Positions 59,543 to 64,000 of a stretch of DNA of 64,000 nucleotides are shown piece after piece. Positions within the stretch are counted from its first letter, which is position 1; every line of letters begins with the position of its first letter. Source of the DNA: Liriodendron chinense. Taxonomy: Eukaryota; Streptophyta; Magnoliopsida; Magnoliales; Magnoliaceae. Below the pieces are notes generated by a model, which was not told the DNA's origin, made no database searches, and was given only the letters and a program-made list of their open reading frames with translations. The DNA lies in the NCBI GenBank assembly GCA_003013855.2, contig PVNU02001430.1, positions 806,001-870,000 on the forward strand. The letters are read 5' to 3'. The translations under genes were made by a program, and so were the position numbers.

Positions 59543-59746
59543 TGGCCGACCGATTGTGATCGGTCGGACTGAGCTGGCTGACCGGTCTTGACCGGTCGGA
59601 CCTATCTAGTCCTTCATCCAGCGAGTGCACAGAGGTGGCGACTTGTTGGCTGACCGATCACGACCGGTAGGGCCTATCTGGACCTTAGTCTAGTGAACTT
59701 TCAAGGTGGGCAGCGGGGTGGCCGACCGGTCATGACCGGTCGGACC
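59543..59746 (-). promoter_or_regulatory. U3 palindrome cluster (Z)
   Basis: Four paired arms, for example GCCGACCGGTCATGACCGGT at 59721, about 100-305 bp upstream of the TATA box on the minus strand. Confidence 0.58.
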
Positions 59747-61436
59747 TCTGTTTTTCACAACTTCTTTCTTTCCACTTCTCTCGCTTCTACTTACTTTCTT
59801 CTTTCTTTGGTCCTCCTTCAATCATCAATAAAAGTCCTCTAATTGGGTCTTTAAAGCATCAATTGGGCGAAGTCGCTCTCATTCCTACAATCACAAATCA
59901 AGCATTAGATGGGTCTTTTAAACATGTAAACCATGCATATAATGTGATGTAATGGGCTAGATCATGTATAAATTGGAGGCTCAACACACCCCCTGTTGAG
60001 CTCTTAATTGTGCATATTCTAACCCCAATTCATCACTCATTATGCATGGTTTTCACGATTTAAAGACTAATCTAAGGCATATTTTGTGGTTGTAGGAATG
60101 AGAGCGGACTTCACTCAATTAAAGATGAAAAGGGTCCATTTAGAACCACTGGATGAAGGTTGAAGGAGGACCAAAGAAAGAAGAAAGCAAGGAGTGGAGA
60201 GGAGAAGAAACAAAGGAAGAAAAAGAATTGCTTGAGTTCTTAATGGTTGTGTGCTAGTCTAGACCTGTATGATCCGAGGAATTGGAGTACGGTCTAGTAC
60301 TACGATCTTAATGTGGGAACTTCCTACCAAAGTTCTACTTTTTCTGGAAATCTGTGGTATGTGAGACTGTGCATGTGATTTGAATCAAGTTCAAATCATG
60401 GTCTAGCTTTGTCTTGTGACAGGACTTAATGATGCTTATGATTGTGAACTTAGTCTATTGGAATTGGGACTGACCTATGCAATAGAGTATGCTCGTCCTA
60501 GCTTGCATTGAGTGAATCATGTACATTGATTTTACATATGATAGATTGTTGGTTTAGCTGCTCTATCATCCTACTAGATAGATCTTAATTTCGATTCTAG
60601 TTGAGAAAGTGAGAAACCACAGCGAATTGAGCATCAAGGATTGCTACAAGTGGATCTTTGAACCCCTAGTGCCTTATTCGCTTCCCCAAGTGTAGGATTG
60701 CGATGTAGTAATAATCTAGGTAAGACCAAGGTCGATCCACAGGGAAGGAAGTAAACAATTCAAATTATCCTAATAACTAGAATCTTAAGAGGTTTGTGAA
60801 ATTGGTTTTGAACATAAAATAGAAAATCTGATAATGAAAAGATAACTAGATCATCAAGGATCCACTTATAGCTTTCCTTAGATGCATAATTTGCTATGGT
60901 TTCTCACTTTCTCAACTAGAATCGATATTAAGATCTATCTAGCCGAATGATAGAGCTGTTAAACCAAACAATCTGTCATATGTAAGGCCAATGTATATGA
61001 TTCACTCAATGCAAGCTAGGATGAGCATGCTCAATTGCATAGGTCAGTCCCAATTCCAATAGGATAAGATCACAATCATAACCATCCTCAAGTCCAGTCA
61101 CAAGACAAGTCTAGATTATGATTTAAACTTGATTCAAATCACATGCACAGTCCCATACATAATTCAGAAAACCAGAAAAGTAGAACTTTGGTAGGAAGTC
61201 CCCACATGAAGATTATAGTACTAGAGAGTACTCCAATTCCTCGGATCATACAGGTCTAGACTAGCACACAACAATTAAGAACTTAAGTAATTCTCCCAAA
61301 CATCCATGAGTCATCATAAGACTAAGAAAAACTACTTAGAACTTGTATTAACTTCAAACCATTGTTCATAATCATGAAAACCAACCTTAAAACCAATAAA
61401 ACGAATTAAACAATCTAAGAAAACTATAAGGTTCAC

Positions 61437-61456
61437 CTCTTAGCTCTAGCTAAGAG
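61437..61456 (-). promoter_or_regulatory. Conserved LTR stem-loop (solo LTR 60674)
   Basis: Minus strand CTCTTAGC-TAGA-GCTAAGAG, all eight pairs formed, 152 nt after the TATA box. Confidence 0.64.
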
Positions 61457-62387
61457 ATTAGCTAATGAAAAGCATATTAAAAATAAAACTAGAACTAAGA
61501 AAAGGAAGAAAAACTAGCTGGAGGAGGCTAGGAAGCCTCCTATGACTTGAACTCCTTGCTCCCCACGTCCTTGCTTCCTTGGAATAGAAGAGAGCACCTC
61601 CTTTTATAGTGTAGCAAGAGTACAGCAACGTAACAGATTTTGTTTCGCTTCGTACGGCTTGACCAATGGTCGGATTGCCTTCAAAATTGATTTGTAGCTT
61701 CCTTGTAATGTGATCTTCCTCATAGATGATTTAGATTTCCAAGATTATCCTCTGAATGGGCCCACCAATCATATCAACTACCGCCTGTCAAAATCACACA
61801 CTTCGGGTACCTTCAGAACCAGTCATCTTGCTTTCAACGCTCCGGAGTGTACAGATGTCGGATTGATCTGAAATTTTGAATATTGGTATAAAACTTCCTC
61901 CTCTACATGATAGATAGATTAGATTGTCCAAAACAATCCTCGAATGTGGTCCAAAAATTAGAACACTTAGGGCTTTTATAAACTCTGCGCAGTTGAATCT
62001 TTCTGTATGGTCCATCTTTCTTCAACCGGTACGATCAAACCACACATCCTTTTGATCTGAAACTTTGTGGTTATTCATATATGGATGTATTCTAAAATAT
62101 GGTCAAAGTAGATTCTTCATATCATCAATGATGGGCCACCTGGACCGGCCCAGAGTGGAGTAGGCAGAATCTGGAACTTTCTGGACAGTTCGTATTGTTT
62201 TGGCCACCACGATCAATCCATAGCTCCGATTGACACGAAACCACTTGGGTTAGTTCGGCGTCGAGCTCCTCTTCGACATGGATGTGTTGGATTTCCAAAT
62301 ATCATTAATATGGTCCCAGAAAACTGGTCCAAAAAATTAGAAACGGGAATGGCCTGCTGTCTGCAATCTTAAACCCTGAAATTGCAT

Positions 62388-62485
62388 GGCCGACCGGTCA
62401 AGACCGGTTTAGCCTGTCTGGGTGGCTGTCCAGCAGCATGTGAAAGGAGAAATCAATTGGCCGACCGGTCAAGACCGGTCAGACC
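62388..62485 (-). promoter_or_regulatory. U3 palindrome cluster (solo LTR 60674)
   Basis: Two pairs of the form GGCCGACCGGTCAAGACCGG, about 780 bp upstream of the TATA box, farther than in the other LTRs. Confidence 0.5.
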
Positions 62486-62933
62486 ACCTTGTGAGGCTTC
62501 TTTTCATACTTTTCTTCTTTCTCTTCTTTCCTTTCTTCTTCCCTCTTTTGTTCTTCCTTTCCTTTGATCTTCAAGGTATGTAAGAAGGGTCTTAAAGCAT
62601 CCGAATGATGAAGTCTCTCTTTCATTCCTACAACCACAAAACTATGCATTAGATTAGCCTTTAAATCATGAAAACCATGCATAATGAGTGATGAATTGGG
62701 GTTAGAATATGCACAATTAAGAGCTCAACAGTGCCTTTTTATAATTGTTTATTTCAGTTTAAGTTCAAAGTTGTTATTTACATCAATCTCATACAAATCT
62801 GGTTGTTAGCTTCTCAATAGAAATTATTGGATGTGTTTGTGAATTCCTACATAAGTCCTTATGGATCGACCTCCGTCTTACCGAGATTATTACTACATTG
62901 CAACCCTACACTTGGGGAAGCGAACAAGTTTTT

Positions 62934-62951
62934 TGGCGCCATTGCCGGGGA
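62934..62951 (+). other. W primer binding site
   Basis: TGGCGCCATTGCCGGGGA, tRNA-Asp type. 62952-63500 is leader; a short frame at 63213-63491 has no recognisable content. Confidence 0.85.
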
Positions 62952-63500
62952 CTTTGACAGTTTTTCACAAATTTCTGAAAATAGTGTCTATTTATGATTT
63001 TTAGGAATAGTACTAACTTAGTTTGTTTTGTTTGATTTGTTGTCTTTTTCAGGGATTTCTAGGAAGCTGAAGAAGACATAAGGACCTCAAGTGCCAAATC
63101 AGGTTGTATCTTTCTAAACCTTACTCTTCTTCTTCTCCTATTCATTCCTATCGCATTCATCTCTTGTAGAGTGGGTGGAGATTCCTTTTTGGATCTCTGA
63201 AAGGTAGGCCTTGTGCCACCTAGATTCCTATTGGTCGGCTCTACCGTCTTGGATCAACTTGTGCTCAGAGATTTCTCTTCCCACCTCTACTCTTCTTTCT
63301 TCTTTTTCTGCACTTTTCTCAAAAGATTCAAAGAGTGGGTGGGGAGTTCTCTGAACCCCTATCGACCAGGAGAAATCGGTCTCTATCCTTGCTTCTGGCT
63401 TAGCCATTGCAAGACACCTTGTGCTTCGGTCTTAGAGAAGAGTAAAGAAAGGAAGGAAGAATTCTTCTTTCTCTTTGTTTCATACTTTTAGGATTTTTAC

Positions 63501-64000
63501 ATGCCACATTGGGCTCGAGATTCCAATAATCGACTCATAAGTGAAGGGGGAATAGTAGAAGGAATAAAAAGAGAACCACATGCTAGGAGACATCAACTTC
63601 TCCAATTTTATCTGAAAATATGGCTGCAAATCAACCTAATCCGATGGCCAATCCAAATCTGGGCCAAAACCAAACCGAAACGGGGGAGAATGTGGTTGAG
63701 AATATTCCCCGACCAAGAACATTACGTGATTACTTGCAACCAGCAAGAGCGAGCACTCCCTCATGCATAATCTTTCCACAAAATGCAGGAAATATAGATT
63801 TGAAATCGGGAGTAATCCAACTCCTCCCAAAATTCCATGGATTAGATAGTGAAAGTGCCTATCAACATCTTAAGGAGTTTAATGAGGTAATAACCACCAT
63901 GCACTTTGCGAATGTTACTGATGATGTGGTAAGACTTATATTATTTCCTTTTACCCTTAAAGATAAAGCTAAAGGTTGGCTCCATGCATTAAGGCCAAGA
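63501..64000 (+). pseudogene. gag: W gag, N-terminal part (runs off the window)
   Basis: The start at 63501 gives MPHWARDSNNRLISEGG, matching E3 gag (in frame there) and N gag. The main frame opens at MAANQPNPMANPN (63620) and stays open to the window end. It has TLRDYLQPARASTPSC, PKFHGLDSESAYQ and LFPFTLKDKAKGWL. The two parts are in different frames, so either a shift lies near 63600 or translation starts at 63620. Apart from this the sequence looks better preserved than E1 gag. Confidence 0.8.

Larger units (their letters stand above)
51138..59993 (-). mobile_element. Z: minus-strand Athila-like element, 3' LTR and polypurine tract only
   Basis: The outer LTR end (plus strand TGTTCGCTCG) follows GATGA (51133-51137), the presumed target duplication. 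The inner end GGCTCAACA is at 59986 and is followed by CACCCCC, the complement of the GGGGGTG polypurine tract. There W is inserted. The LTR is 1355 bp without its own nested element. Interior sequence would lie beyond W. Confidence 0.82.
60674..62730 (-). mobile_element. Solo LTR inside W 5' LTR (2057 bp)
   Basis: Target duplication GTGCC at 60669-60673 and 62731-62735. The plus-strand left end reads TTATTCGC instead of TGTTCGC, a small later change. The right end is GAGCTCAACA. The minus-strand TATA box is at 61608-61602. The middle (61620-62380) has no match to the other LTRs that I can see. Confidence 0.88.
59994..62926 (+). repeat. W 5' LTR, split and internally deleted
   Basis: 59994-60673 and 62736-62926 are collinear with the E1 LTR, except that the stretch equivalent to about 10033-10690 is missing at 60226. 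The missing part includes the palindrome cluster and TATA box. Confidence 0.82.
59994..64000 (+). mobile_element. W: Athila element of the E1 type, 5' LTR to gag N-terminus
   Basis: LTR start TGTTGAGCTCTTAATTGTGC is the same as E1. The LTR is interrupted by a solo LTR, then a primer site, leader and gag follow. The gag matches E1 gag almost base for base from about 63630. It inserted in the polypurine tract of Z (run of C at 59989-59993 as likely target duplication). It continues past the window. Confidence 0.85.

Noticed and set aside
39..62951. tRNA-like matches at primer sites
   Set aside because: Only 12-18 bases complementary to tRNA 3' ends next to LTRs; no cloverleaf, so these are primer sites and not tRNA genes.
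63213..63491. Leader frame of W as a gene
   Set aside because: Located in the untranslated leader, low complexity, no counterpart in related leaders.

Overview
This window is plant nuclear DNA made almost entirely of nested LTR retrotransposons. I see no convincing host gene, tRNA, rRNA or CRISPR array. The evidence is plant-specific: Athila-type Ty3/gypsy gag-pol with tRNA-Asp-type primer sites, Tat/Ogre-type pol with a second (archaeal-type) RNase H, primer sites of the TGGCGACTC and TGGTATCAGAGC types, and a plant mobile domain (PMD) gene. This composition suggests pericentromeric or other repeat-dense heterochromatin of a large-genome angiosperm. The species cannot be named from the sequence.

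Layout. 1-11330 is a composite Athila element (E1): a gag-derived acidic ORF module, a complete 3' untranslated block, then a decayed full gag-pol, a second 3' block and the 3' LTR. 11331-13800 holds LTR scraps (Copia-like, Tat-like, and a minus-strand LTR). About 13801-22019 is an old Athila relative (E3) with a 2.3 kb LTR and a gag split by a minus-strand Tekay/Del-like solo LTR (17679-20725). 22020-36193 is a minus-strand Tat element (T) with an antisense ORF. Inside T lies a complete non-autonomous Athila-like element N (23339-30908, perfect CTCTC target duplication) that has gag and protease but no reverse transcriptase. 36194-49001 is a Tat/Ogre-like element X with a 3.35 kb repeat-rich LTR. 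X carries no recognisable gag-pol, only an antisense PMD gene, and is itself hit by two solo LTRs with perfect target duplications. 49002-51137 is the 5' end of an Athila-like element Y. 51138-59993 is the 3' LTR of a minus-strand relative Z, split by a complete coding-free LARD-like element (51880-59368, GCTCT duplication). 59994-64000 is the 5' end of an Athila element W whose LTR is split by another solo LTR (60674-62730, GTGCC duplication).

The insertions form a chain: E3 is broken by T, T by X, X by Y, Y by Z, Z by W, and W by a solo LTR. The right halves of all the hosts should lie beyond the window in mirrored order.

How the parts work together: the autonomous coding capacity (E1 gag-pol, T pol) is decayed, while the non-autonomous forms (E1 left half, N, X, LARD) keep LTRs, primer sites and polypurine tracts and would have depended on enzymes supplied by relatives. 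The most unusual signals are shared LTR architecture. One is a 20-nt stem-loop with compensatory base changes about 150-180 nt downstream of the TATA box in eight Athila-type LTR families or copies. Another is palindrome clusters upstream of the TATA box whose core sequence differs between families. The third is the PMD gene carried antisense in an otherwise gag-pol-less element.
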